From positions 1 to 18,575 of the forward strand of contig NZ_JBMDWJ010000295.1 of assembly GCF_048595215.1 (NCBI RefSeq): a stretch of DNA of 18,575 nucleotides. Reading direction: 5' to 3'. The position numbers and the translations under genes are program-made. The stretch is from Siphonobacter sp048595215 (lineage in GTDB: Bacteria > Bacteroidota > Bacteroidia > Cytophagales > Spirosomataceae). Each line of letters opens with the position of its first letter. The stretch's first letter is position 1. A model generated the notes under the pieces. That model was not told the origin of the DNA, did not search any database, and was given only the letters and a program-made list of their open reading frames with translations. Positions 6,501 to 13,775 of this stretch are shown in pieces.

Positions 6501-8995
6501 GCATTGGTACCGACGTACGTATCCGGTAGCCCGATTCCGTACAGAATGGGTTGGGTCTGAATTGTAAAACGCTGGAGCCGGTTTACGGGTCGGCCGGTTT
6601 CGTCAAACACAGTCACGAAAGTCTGTGCTTCGAGCAATCCCATATCCTGCCAGGTAGCGGGGAGTACGAAACGTTCGCTGGCGAGTCCGGTAGCATCGGT
6701 TTTTCCCTGCCGTACCTGATTGTCGAATTTGGTCTGATCGGGAATATCGAAAACGAAACCTTCGTATCCCTTGGGTCGGAATAGCTGACGTTTCACCTGC
6801 AACTCCATTTCGTAGTTCCGGTCGGCGGCGGGTGGGCCAAACAGGTTGGTAGCCGTGGCCGTAACCGGGGCCGTTTCGCCGGAACGGTAACTTTCTTTGG
6901 GCGTACGGACGTCTACCTTGATGCGATCCGGCATGAATTCTTCTACCGAAATCGCCTGTGAAGTCAGAAGTACATCGTTGGCGTTCAGCACTTCCAGTTG
7001 ATAAGTGCCCGTCAGCGTAGCCGTTTCCAGCGGAATGTCGTGGGCTACGGCTCCTTCGGCATTGGTGGTCAGTCGTAACGTACGATACTCTTTTCCGTTC
7101 GGCATCAGTAAGCGTACTTTCAGCGGAATTTCACCCGGCGTTTCCCAGGTCTGTTTCCGAACCACTACGTTGAAATGCAGCGTTTCACCGGGTCGATAAA
7201 TGGTTCGGTCGCCGTACAGAAAAGCCTCGAAACCCGACGCATTATCACGTTTACCCTCTACTTCAAAGCGACTGGTTTGTACCTGCGTATCTTCCAGAAA
7301 CAGGTAATTGAAATCATCGTCGCTACGGGCCGTAATGAGGGCCGTCGTAAAATCCGATTCTTTTAAACCCTTGAATACGGCCAGTCCTTTGGAATCGGTA
7401 GCAATGGTTTGGAGCGTCTGGTTGTTGGAGGAAACCAGGTTTACCTGTACATTTTTCAGGGGCTCGGTCGTCCGGATGGAGTGGGCGAAGACCAGAAATT
7501 CGTCGCCGGACTGTTTACCAATCAAGCCAATATCCGAGATGCTGACCAGCTTGGTAGCATTGTGGTAGTATTCGTCGTTGGAATTCAGCGAGACCAGATA
7601 GATGCCCCGAAAGGAATTGGTCGGGTCGGGCAAACTCAGGTTGAGTAGAGAAACCCCGCCCGTTTTGGGTAAATCCTCCGTTTCAATCGTTTTGTTTACG
7701 ACAATGTCTGAATACGTACCGCCATCTTCCGAGTAGACGTATCCCTGCTCCGACCCGTTGCCCTCACTGTCGTAACGGTAATCACGGTAGCGGTTGTTAC
7801 GGAGATAACTGAGGATATTATTTTCGTAAATCTTGGCAATCCGTACCTGTACTTTCGGAATATTCGTAATGTTGACTGCCACGTTACGATGGCCCTTGGA
7901 CGTCAGGTACACCGCTTTTTTGTGCACAAATTCCAGGCCGGCGGGCATTCTTCCAAAGTACAGATCCTTGGTATATGCTTCGCTCAGCGAAGGCCCGAGT
8001 ACGCCGCGTAGCTGACTGTTGAGGGTCAGGGTGTAGGTGTCCGTTTCGTTGAAATCTCCGCGAATGAGCAGACCGTTTTCCAGTAATTCGGGTTGCGTTT
8101 GCAGCGAAGTCGTTTTCGTTTTTACTGGAATCGGATTGCCCAGCGTATCATATTCGACGGTAGCGGGGGGAGCGGTACTGCTGATGATCTGATACGCCGC
8201 CGACAGATTTTCCGGATTGAGTTCCTGCGTGGTGATTACCTTGATAAAACCGCGATTATTTTCAAAACCCGTTTCTACGCGTACGATTTCCAGCGTTTTC
8301 GGATCAGGGAGCGTGGTTTGTAGCTCGGTGGTTTCTTTGGTTTTAAAGGTAGTATTGGCTACCGGAAGTCCCGATTCCAGCTTCAAATCCAGGGGTTTAG
8401 CTTCCTGAACGCCCGACAAGGTAAGCGGTACAGTACTCGCCACGCCGTTCTGTCCGATACTAAACCCGACTTTCTGTTCCTTTTCGCTGACGGTCAGTTT
8501 GGTACCCACTTCACCGCCCGATACCGGATAATTGAAATGCAGTTTCAACTTCGCTACGGCCTGATGGCCCGTCCGCGAGCGAGTCCAGTACGCTTCCGTT
8601 TCTTTTACCTCCAGATAAGGCGTATGAAAGGTGAGTTTATCGGATGAGACGCCCAGGGATTTGTCCTTGGCCTGCGTCAGGATTTTGTCGGAAAGCCGGG
8701 CCTGGTATTCGGTGGCGGGTTGAAAGGAAGACGTCGCCGAAAATACCAGTTCATTTTTCCCCACCCACTTGAAACGACCCGGAATGGCAGGTTCGAATTC
8801 AACGAATTTAGTACTTTGCCAGATACCCAGTTCGGCTTCCGGTACGAGATCCTTATTGAAGGTAAAAACCAGATTCTGAGCCAGTTGAATTTCGTCTTCA
8901 AAATTGGTAGCCCGCACGACAACTTCGTTGAGCTTTGAACAGGTAGAAAACAGGACAGCCAGAGCCAGCAGCCCAAACACGCGGAACCCACGCAT
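3524..8995 (-). CDS. Alpha-2-macroglobulin family lipoprotein (MG2/thioester, YfhM-like)
   Basis: This is a bacterial alpha-2-macroglobulin of 1823 residues. Such proteins are thought to trap and covalently bind attacking proteases at the envelope. I start it at the ATG at 8993-8995. The frame is open further up, but the earlier candidate is a TTG inside the moxR terminator stem, whereas this ATG gives a clean signal sequence. The hydrophobic stretch ends FSTC, so Cys19 is the probable lipid anchor, although Thr before the cysteine is unusual. Macroglobulin-type beta-sandwich domains follow. The MG2 signature YGDRTIYRPGE is at about residues 594-604 and the A2M core (LVALWSG onward) at about 1146-1240. 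The thioester motif PYGCLEQ, with Cys1359, is intact, so covalent trapping is plausible. The helical thioester domain spans roughly 1340-1640, with a beta-domain at the C-terminus. The penicillin-binding protein 1C gene that often accompanies this family is not adjacent. Confidence 0.95.
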   Translation of the reverse strand: MRGFRVFGLLALAVLFSTCSKLNEVVVRATNFEDEIQLAQNLVFTFNKDLVPEAELGIWQSTKFVEFEPAIPGRFKWVGKNELVFSATSSFQPATEYQARLSDKILTQAKDKSLGVSSDKLTFHTPYLEVKETEAYWTRSRTGHQAVAKLKLHFNYPVSGGEVGTKLTVSEKEQKVGFSIGQNGVASTVPLTLSGVQEAKPLDLKLESGLPVANTTFKTKETTELQTTLPDPKTLEIVRVETGFENNRGFIKVITTQELNPENLSAAYQIISSTAPPATVEYDTLGNPIPVKTKTTSLQTQPELLENGLLIRGDFNETDTYTLTLNSQLRGVLGPSLSEAYTKDLYFGRMPAGLEFVHKKAVYLTSKGHRNVAVNITNIPKVQVRIAKIYENNILSYLRNNRYRDYRYDSEGNGSEQGYVYSEDGGTYSDIVVNKTIETEDLPKTGGVSLLNLSLPDPTNSFRGIYLVSLNSNDEYYHNATKLVSISDIGLIGKQSGDEFLVFAHSIRTTEPLKNVQVNLVSSNNQTLQTIATDSKGLAVFKGLKESDFTTALITARSDDDFNYLFLEDTQVQTSRFEVEGKRDNASGFEAFLYGDRTIYRPGETLHFNVVVRKQTWETPGEIPLKVRLLMPNGKEYRTLRLTTNAEGAVAHDIPLETATLTGTYQLEVLNANDVLLTSQAISVEEFMPDRIKVDVRTPKESYRSGETAPVTATATNLFGPPAADRNYEMELQVKRQLFRPKGYEGFVFDIPDQTKFDNQVRQGKTDATGLASERFVLPATWQDMGLLEAQTFVTVFDETGRPVNRLQRFTIQTQPILYGIGLPDTYVGTNAPVTIPLVALNAAGQPVTATGQIDIVKHEYQTVIEKNTNGSMKYSSKRQSKVVFTREVTFARGRASVSYAPATSGKYEIRLHRTGSRNWTSQEFYAYGRGQTSSTAFEVNNEGQVEMTFDKPRYEVGDKAKVLFKTPFAGKLLVTVERNRVLEHHLLDTDEKSAELQFSIGEEHLPNVYVSATLFRPMDDADLPLTVAHGYAPIMVGQSNRQLPVTITSIEQSRSKTKQTIRVKTEGRTQVTLAVVDEGILQLKNYKSPDPYGFFYQKRALEVGGFDLYAYLHPELSIRSRSSVGGDGFSMEKRINPLANGRVKLVALWSGILTTNGSGEAEFSVDIPQFSGDLRIMAVAYKDKAFGSASKNMKVADPLVISTALPRFASPDDELTVPVSITNTTKKMAQVTATLQTTGALQNTSPAPQSIAIAADQEGRAVFSVKAAQTIGTGKVVVRVKGLGETFSEEIDLTVRPSVGLVKTSVSGVVNGGQTAAVPLNVGELVPGTVKASLRVSRSPLVSLAGPLNRLLQYPYGCLEQTVSVAFPQLYLAELVKTLQSGRKPYLKTGISDLNPTTNVTTALHKIETLQLFNGGFSMWQAGQREDWWTTAYAVHFMLEAQKAGYEINPATLSKALDFLNQQVSKQATEKTAQTNEDGSVTNRTRAKRETVYSLYVLSLAGKPNRAVMNYYKANPALLTSETRYLLAAAFGTVGDEGSKASLLPANFRPELQERETGGSFSSPIRNQALVLNTLLETDPANGQIPGLARQLSAAVKQAPWLSTQEESFALLALGKLARKAAQSSVTARILSNGKVLETFSGKDLLLSKGLDQPATIATTGKGSLYYFAEAEGLSRSGTIAATDQVLEVRKQYLDRNGKPLSGALQQNQLIVVKVTVRSQNGLPVENVVVTDMLPAGLEIENPRLTPERELSWVKNQSVPDHFDLRDDRIHYFTSVSAQPKTFYYLARAVSKGRFTAGPVSADAMYNGEYRSYSGGGTVVVE

Positions 8996-9070
8996 AGCAA
9001 AAGAAAATTTGATTGAAGTGTTGATACTGCTTCCAATAACGGAAGGATTCCTGGAAAATTGGAAAGAAAG

Positions 9071-9104
9071 AAAAAAGCCGTTACCGGATGCGTTCGGTAA
9101 CGGC
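9071..9104 (-). terminator. Strong intrinsic terminator of moxR
   Basis: On the minus strand GCCGTTACCG and CGGTAACGGC form a perfect 10-bp stem (arms 9077-9086 and 9095-9104) with an 8-base loop. Six T residues (9071-9076) follow immediately. It begins 8 bases after the moxR stop and separates moxR transcription from the alpha-2-macroglobulin gene, whose promoter must lie in 8996-9070. Confidence 0.92.
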
Positions 9105-9112
9105 AAATGGTA

Positions 9113-10087
9113 TTAGCGAGGAACTTCTACTTTCTTGAGAATCTGCTCGATGATGGCATCGGGCGTGGTGCCTTCCATTTCTTTTTCGGGCGTCAGGATG
9201 AGGCGATGCCGTAACACCGGAAGGGCCAGTTCCTGTACGTCTTCGGGCGTAACGAAATCCCGTCCCCGCAAGGCAGCCAGGGCTTTGGAGGCATTGAGCA
9301 GAGCTACCGATGCCCGGGGCGAAGCTCCCAGGTACAGAAACTTGGACGTGCGGGTTTCGTGAACCAATTGAGCAATGTAACTGAGGACTTTGTCTTCAAT
9401 CACAATCTGACGGACTTTTTCGCGTAGGGTCGTCAGCTGTTGCCGGGATAAAACGGCTTGTATGGCTTCTACAGCATCCGTATTGGAGCGGCGTTCATGG
9501 TGACCACGCAGGATTTCCGTTTCCTGATCCAGCGTGGGATACTGCACGATGATCTTGAAAAGAAAACGATCCAGCTGGGCTTCGGGCAGTCGATAGGTAC
9601 CTTCCTGCTCAATGGGGTTTTGCGTCGCCAGCACCAGAAAAGGAGCCGACATTGGGTAGGTTTGTCCGGCGTTGGTGACCTGCCGTTCTTCCATGACCTC
9701 AAACAAAGCCGATTGCGTTTTGGCCGGAGCCCGGTTGATTTCGTCAATCAACACGATATTCGAGAAAATCGGACCGGGTTTAAACTCGAACTCGGAAACT
9801 TTGGGGTTGAATACCGAGGTGCCCAGTACATCTGAAGGCATCAAATCGGGCGTAAACTGAATCCGATTGAAACCGACCGAAATGGTTTTAGCCAGTAACT
9901 TGGCCGTCAGCGTTTTGGCTACACCGGGTACGCCTTCAATCAGTACGTGACCATCGGCAAACAGGGCCGTTAGCAGCAGATCAATCATGGCGTGCTGGCC
10001 CACAATTACTTTTCCTACTTCCGTGCGAATATCAGCGACGGTTTGGTATAATTCACTTAAGTCAATTCGAGATTCAAAGGCATCCAT
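9113..10087 (-). CDS. moxR: MoxR-family AAA+ ATPase
   Basis: This 324-residue AAA+ ATPase of the MoxR family belongs to a group thought to act as chaperones that assemble or activate envelope or metalloenzyme complexes, usually with von Willebrand A-domain partners. Walker A is GVPGVAKT at residues 52-59 (Lys58), and Walker B is IVLIDEINRAP with D115/E116. Sensor 1 lies in LVLATQNPIEQEGTYRLPEA (Asn157), and the arginine-bearing LDRF follows at 172-175. The C-terminal lid domain contains SPRASVALLNASKALA. Length and motifs are full and normal. The gene stands alone: it is followed within 10 bases by a strong terminator, and upstream is the divergently transcribed pseudouridine synthase. The DUF58 and Bat genes that commonly follow moxR in Bacteroidota are absent here. 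Confidence 0.95.
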   Translation of the reverse strand: MDAFESRIDLSELYQTVADIRTEVGKVIVGQHAMIDLLLTALFADGHVLIEGVPGVAKTLTAKLLAKTISVGFNRIQFTPDLMPSDVLGTSVFNPKVSEFEFKPGPIFSNIVLIDEINRAPAKTQSALFEVMEERQVTNAGQTYPMSAPFLVLATQNPIEQEGTYRLPEAQLDRFLFKIIVQYPTLDQETEILRGHHERRSNTDAVEAIQAVLSRQQLTTLREKVRQIVIEDKVLSYIAQLVHETRTSKFLYLGASPRASVALLNASKALAALRGRDFVTPEDVQELALPVLRHRLILTPEKEMEGTTPDAIIEQILKKVEVPR

Positions 10088-10224
10088 GGATTCACGCGTT
10101 CAGGCTCTCAAAATACGGCAAAATCTGCATTTGTACCGCAAAGGCCTGAATTAAAGGCGGTGGAATTGCTCGCAAGTCATTCATTAACTCCTTTCCAAAG
10201 CCAGTGAAGCCGGTTTAAAATGCG

Positions 10225-10232
10225 TATCTTTG
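10225..10232 (+). promoter_or_regulatory. Perfect Bacteroidota -7 box next to the start codon
   Basis: TATCTTTG fits TAnnTTTG exactly and ends four bases before the ATG at 10237. Transcription starting the usual few bases downstream would begin at or within a few bases of the start codon, giving a leaderless or nearly leaderless message. I find no clear TTG -33 box. Confidence 0.65.
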
Positions 10233-10236
10233 CGGC

Positions 10237-10959
10237 ATGAAGCCACTGGATTTTAAGGATTTAATTATTTTCGAGAACGAAGATTTCATCGTCATCAATA
10301 AACCGCCTTACATTGCGTCGCTCGACGAACGGCAGGCGGATAATGCCCTCAGTATTTTACGATTAGCGAAAGCCTATAGCGACGACGCCCAGTTGTGTCA
10401 CCGGCTCGATAAGGAAACGTCGGGTGTACTGGCCATTGCCAAGAATCCGGAAGCATACCGGCATTTGTCGATGCAGTTCGAGCATCGCGAAACGGTAAAA
10501 CGCTACCACGCGGTGGTGAATGGCGTACATAATTTTCAGGGTGAATCGGTATACCTGCCCATTCTGGCTCTGCCCCGCGACGGCGTCGTGAAAATTGACC
10601 GGGCGAAGGGCAAAGAGGCCGAAACTCTTTTCTTTACATTGAAGGCGTACCGTCAGTATACCATCGTGGAGTGTCTGCCCATTACGGGCCGGATGCACCA
10701 GATCCGTATCCACCTGACTTGTCTGAAAGCCCCCATCGTAGCGGATTCAACCTACGGTGGAAAACCGGTTTATCTTTCACAGCTCAAGCGGAAATTCAAT
10801 CTGAAAAAAGATACCGACGAACAACCGCTCATGAAACGGGTAGCCTTGCACGCGTATTCGCTAACGTTTAATTTGCTGAACGGCGAAGAAGTGAAAATCG
10901 AAGCTCCCTACCCGAAAGACTTTGAGGTACTGGTCAAGCAATTGGAAAAGAACGGATAA
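10237..10959 (+). CDS. RluA-family RNA pseudouridine synthase
   Basis: This enzyme converts specific uridines in rRNA or tRNA to pseudouridine. The 240-residue protein carries the family's catalytic motif CHRLDKETSG, with nucleophile Asp58. The early motif ENEDFIVINKPP (about residues 13-24) and the later GRMHQIRIHL (from about residue 150) are also characteristic. There is no N-terminal S4 domain, so it is a catalytic-domain-only member. The RluA, RluC and RluD types cannot be told apart here, so the target site is unknown. The start is supported by the normal family N-terminus and by the -7 box directly before it. A strong bidirectional terminator lies 50 bases past the stop. It is divergent from moxR across a 149-base gap. 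Confidence 0.94.
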   Translation: MKPLDFKDLIIFENEDFIVINKPPYIASLDERQADNALSILRLAKAYSDDAQLCHRLDKETSGVLAIAKNPEAYRHLSMQFEHRETVKRYHAVVNGVHNFQGESVYLPILALPRDGVVKIDRAKGKEAETLFFTLKAYRQYTIVECLPITGRMHQIRIHLTCLKAPIVADSTYGGKPVYLSQLKRKFNLKKDTDEQPLMKRVALHAYSLTFNLLNGEEVKIEAPYPKDFEVLVKQLEKNG

Positions 10960-11008
10960 AGGAGAAAAATCCTGAGCGTTCCGAAAGCTCACTGTTCCGA
11001 ATAAATAC

Positions 11009-11037
11009 AAAAAGGCCTCCCGTACGGAGGCCTTTTT
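11009..11037. terminator. Bidirectional intrinsic terminator
   Basis: AAAAAGGCCTCC (11009-11020) and GGAGGCCTTTTT (11026-11037) are perfect complements around a 5-base loop. On either strand a GC-rich stem is followed by a T-run. It lies between the converging pseudouridine-synthase and TonB-receptor genes (stops at 10959 and 11054) and can end both. Confidence 0.95.
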
Positions 11038-11053
11038 CGTAAGGTACAAAAGA

Positions 11054-13600
11054 TTAAAATTTCAGATTCAACCGGGCAAACCAGAAAGAGCCGTTACTGC
11101 CCATTTGTACCGGGTCCCAGGCACCGCCCGATTCGGTCAGGCTGGGTTGGTGGAGCGTCGGATACACGTTGAAGAGGTTCGTACCGCCAATGGCTATACC
11201 GACCTGCGGTGTAATCCGGTACCCCAGCGTCAAATCGGTCGTCACTTTAGGTTTGTACACATCCAGATCGTTTAAATCATAATTCCAATTCGCCAGTTTG
11301 ATCTCGCCAAACCGTACGAAACGCAACATGACATTGAACTTCCGCAGCGTATAGTCAAAAGACAAATTGATCTTCGACGGCGGAGCGGAGTACATCACGA
11401 AATAGCGTTCCCGAAGATCAAAGTAGGTATCCTGTTTGCCAGCCAATCGGGGCGTTGTATTGACTGCATCAATCGTCAGCTTATTGAAGTTTGCCGCCAG
11501 CGAGGTCGTCAGGCTACCAGCTCCCAGTGTCGCCCGATGGGTTACGATCACGTCCAGTCCACGGGTCGTCGTTGAAACGGCGTTGGTGAAAAACTGAGCC
11601 CGGCCTACGCCCAGGGCTTTCAGGTCTTCGCCAATCACATCGTCCGTATCTTCAAAACCACCCGTTAACACCACCCGATCTTTGATTTTAATGAGATAGC
11701 CATCGACAGTGAGGGACAAACTGTTCGTAGGATTCAGCGTAATGCCCGCACTCAGGTTCTGACTGGTTTCCTGTTTAAGTTTCGGAATCCCCAGGGCCTG
11801 CGTTACCCGGCTGTCGTTACGGGCAATGAGCACCTCTACAGGCTGTCCGTTCACGAAGTTGGTAATGGTCGAGTTAAAGTAAATCTGCGGCAGGGAAGGG
11901 GCCCGGAATCCCGTACTGGCCGTGGCCCGCAGCGTCAGAAAATCAGTGAGTTTGTAGCGGGCCGAAAGCTTGCCGTTGAAGGTTCCACCAAAATCGCTGT
12001 ACTGTTCATACCGCCCCGCTATGCCCAGTAACAGAGCCTTCGTTACGTCTGCTTCCAGATCGACGTAAGCACCAATATTCGAACGGTTACGATTGATTGC
12101 ATCGGAAGGCTGAAAGCCGGGAAAGCCCTGAGCCCCCGGTGCCTGGCCCGCCTCATAACTCCGGTAGGAGGCTTCTTCCCCCGCAAAAATCTGATAATTT
12201 TCCACGCGGTATTCCGCTCCGGCCGCCAGATTAAAGCCCTGGAGAACCGTTTTATAATACCGCGAAAATTTCAGACCCGTTACGTTTTGATTCAACTGAA
12301 AACCGCCGGCGTTGAACGAAGTCGGGGAGTTGGGGCCCAAAGAAGTATTAAGTGTGTTATGAACGGAGTACGTAAAGCGATTGGAGCCGAACGTATTGTA
12401 TAGGTCGAACTCCGCTTTACCTACTAATTGACGAACGCCTACGGTAATGGCCCGATCGTTGATTTCGCTGGAAATAATGGGATCAAAACCATCGGGATAA
12501 ATAGCGGGTACGTTGCGATCATCATCCGCGAAACGGGTCCAAGCGTAGGCATCGCCTTTGCGGTAATTCAGGCCGCCGAAAGTATAGAGTTGCGTCCGTT
12601 CACTCAGGGGAATTTTGGCATTCAGGTACACCGAGGCATTCTGTACTTTCGGGTCGCCGTACTGTCGCCGCACCACATCTTCGGGATTGGTATTTGCCCG
12701 GTTGGTATGATCGCGGAAATTGTAATCTCCGGTGACGTTCACAAACCCATCTTTACCAATTTTTAGGCCGTAGTTGGCATTGACGTTGTAGTTCAGACCG
12801 TCAAATTTCTGGTCGTCGAAACGGTACTTGGCCTGATAGGCTCCGGCGTTGGCGTTTACTTCGAGCACATTCGTTGTTGATTTCAGAACGATGTTGATCA
12901 CCCCCGCAATGGCATCCGAGCCGTACTGAGCCGCGGCTCCGTCGCGTAAAATTTCAATGCGTTCGATCGCGGCGGCCGGGATGGCGTTCAGGTCCGTCCC
13001 CGAATTACCACGTCCCCGGGTACCGAATAAATTTACTAACGAAGACTGGTGGCGACGCTTGCCATTGATGAGTACGAGCGTCTGGTCAGGACCTAAGCCG
13101 CGTAAGGAAGCCGGATCGACGTGGTCGGCTCCGTCAGAACCCGTCTGGCGGTTGGAGTTAAACGAGGGAGCGGCGTACTGTAGCAATTGGTTTACATCCA
13201 ACTGACCCGTTCGGGAGGTAACTTTTTGCAAATCGATAATGTCGACGGGAGCGGGCGTATCCGTCGGGGATCGGTTCAGACTCCGGGAGCCTACCACTTC
13301 TACCTGATTCAATAAGTTGCCTTCCGTTAAAGTGAAGTTCAGGTTCGTGCTGCCACTCAAGGGCTTTTCCTGCCGATCGTATCCCACAAAGGAAGCCACG
13401 ATTATTGCATTAGGGCCCGAAACCGTTAGCTGATACTGACCCTGGGCGTTAGCGGTCGTACCGTTCGTGGTATTTTTTTCAAGGATCGTGGCTCCGGCCA
13501 GCGTTTCGCCCGTAGTGGACGTCACCGTACCCGTCACAGTGATTTGCTGAGCAAAGCTCTGAAAGGAAAGAAAGATAAGAAAAATAAAAAACCGATTCAT
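11054..13600 (-). CDS. TonB-dependent outer-membrane receptor
   Basis: This active-uptake receptor has 848 residues. In order it shows a signal peptide (MNRFFIFLIFLSFQSFA, cleaved before QQ), a carboxypeptidase-regulatory-like domain at about residues 20-105 (TGTVTSTTGETLAGATI), and a plug domain at about 115-230. The plug includes LRGLGPDQTLVLINGKRRH and IPAAAIERIEILRDGAAAQ followed by YGSDAIAGVINIVLK. A 22-strand-type barrel follows to a C-terminal Phe (FARLNLKF), as expected for outer-membrane insertion. It is shorter than SusC-type glycan receptors and has no SusD gene beside it. Its layout is that of iron-chelate, vitamin or peptide receptors, but the ligand cannot be read from sequence. 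Upstream on the same strand, 175 bases away and behind a probable terminator, is a gamma-glutamyltransferase. Confidence 0.96.
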   Translation of the reverse strand: MNRFFIFLIFLSFQSFAQQITVTGTVTSTTGETLAGATILEKNTTNGTTANAQGQYQLTVSGPNAIIVASFVGYDRQEKPLSGSTNLNFTLTEGNLLNQVEVVGSRSLNRSPTDTPAPVDIIDLQKVTSRTGQLDVNQLLQYAAPSFNSNRQTGSDGADHVDPASLRGLGPDQTLVLINGKRRHQSSLVNLFGTRGRGNSGTDLNAIPAAAIERIEILRDGAAAQYGSDAIAGVINIVLKSTTNVLEVNANAGAYQAKYRFDDQKFDGLNYNVNANYGLKIGKDGFVNVTGDYNFRDHTNRANTNPEDVVRRQYGDPKVQNASVYLNAKIPLSERTQLYTFGGLNYRKGDAYAWTRFADDDRNVPAIYPDGFDPIISSEINDRAITVGVRQLVGKAEFDLYNTFGSNRFTYSVHNTLNTSLGPNSPTSFNAGGFQLNQNVTGLKFSRYYKTVLQGFNLAAGAEYRVENYQIFAGEEASYRSYEAGQAPGAQGFPGFQPSDAINRNRSNIGAYVDLEADVTKALLLGIAGRYEQYSDFGGTFNGKLSARYKLTDFLTLRATASTGFRAPSLPQIYFNSTITNFVNGQPVEVLIARNDSRVTQALGIPKLKQETSQNLSAGITLNPTNSLSLTVDGYLIKIKDRVVLTGGFEDTDDVIGEDLKALGVGRAQFFTNAVSTTTRGLDVIVTHRATLGAGSLTTSLAANFNKLTIDAVNTTPRLAGKQDTYFDLRERYFVMYSAPPSKINLSFDYTLRKFNVMLRFVRFGEIKLANWNYDLNDLDVYKPKVTTDLTLGYRITPQVGIAIGGTNLFNVYPTLHQPSLTESGGAWDPVQMGSNGSFWFARLNLKF

Positions 13601-13738
13601 CGATTTTGCTTAGTAAGGTAGATAATTCAAAATTTTGGTTAGTAGTTACTACAAAGGGAGGGTATAAGATCAATAGAAGCGTAATGAGAATTTTATTCAA
13701 ATGCATGGGTAAAGGCTTAAAAGTAAGTTTTCACGCAA

Positions 13739-13761
13739 AGAGCACGTTAAAAACGTGCTCT
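13739..13761 (-). terminator. Hairpin after gamma-glutamyltransferase
   Basis: AGAGCACGTT (13739-13748) and AACGTGCTCT (13752-13761) form a perfect 10-bp stem with a 3-base loop, 14 bases past the ggt stop. On the minus strand only a short TTT follows. It probably ends or attenuates ggt transcription before the TonB receptor gene. Confidence 0.7.
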
Positions 13762-13775
13762 CTACAAAATGTTCT

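Noticed and set aside
5654..6529. Open frame of 291 codons on the plus strand
   Set aside because: It lies wholly inside the alpha-2-macroglobulin gene on the opposite strand, has no recognisable domain and reads like the antisense of coding DNA. Several shorter frames at 3680-9116 are the same kind of shadow.
11054..13600. SusC-type glycan receptor / polysaccharide utilisation locus
   Set aside because: The protein is about 150 residues shorter than typical SusC, and there is no SusD, glycoside hydrolase or sulfatase gene nearby.
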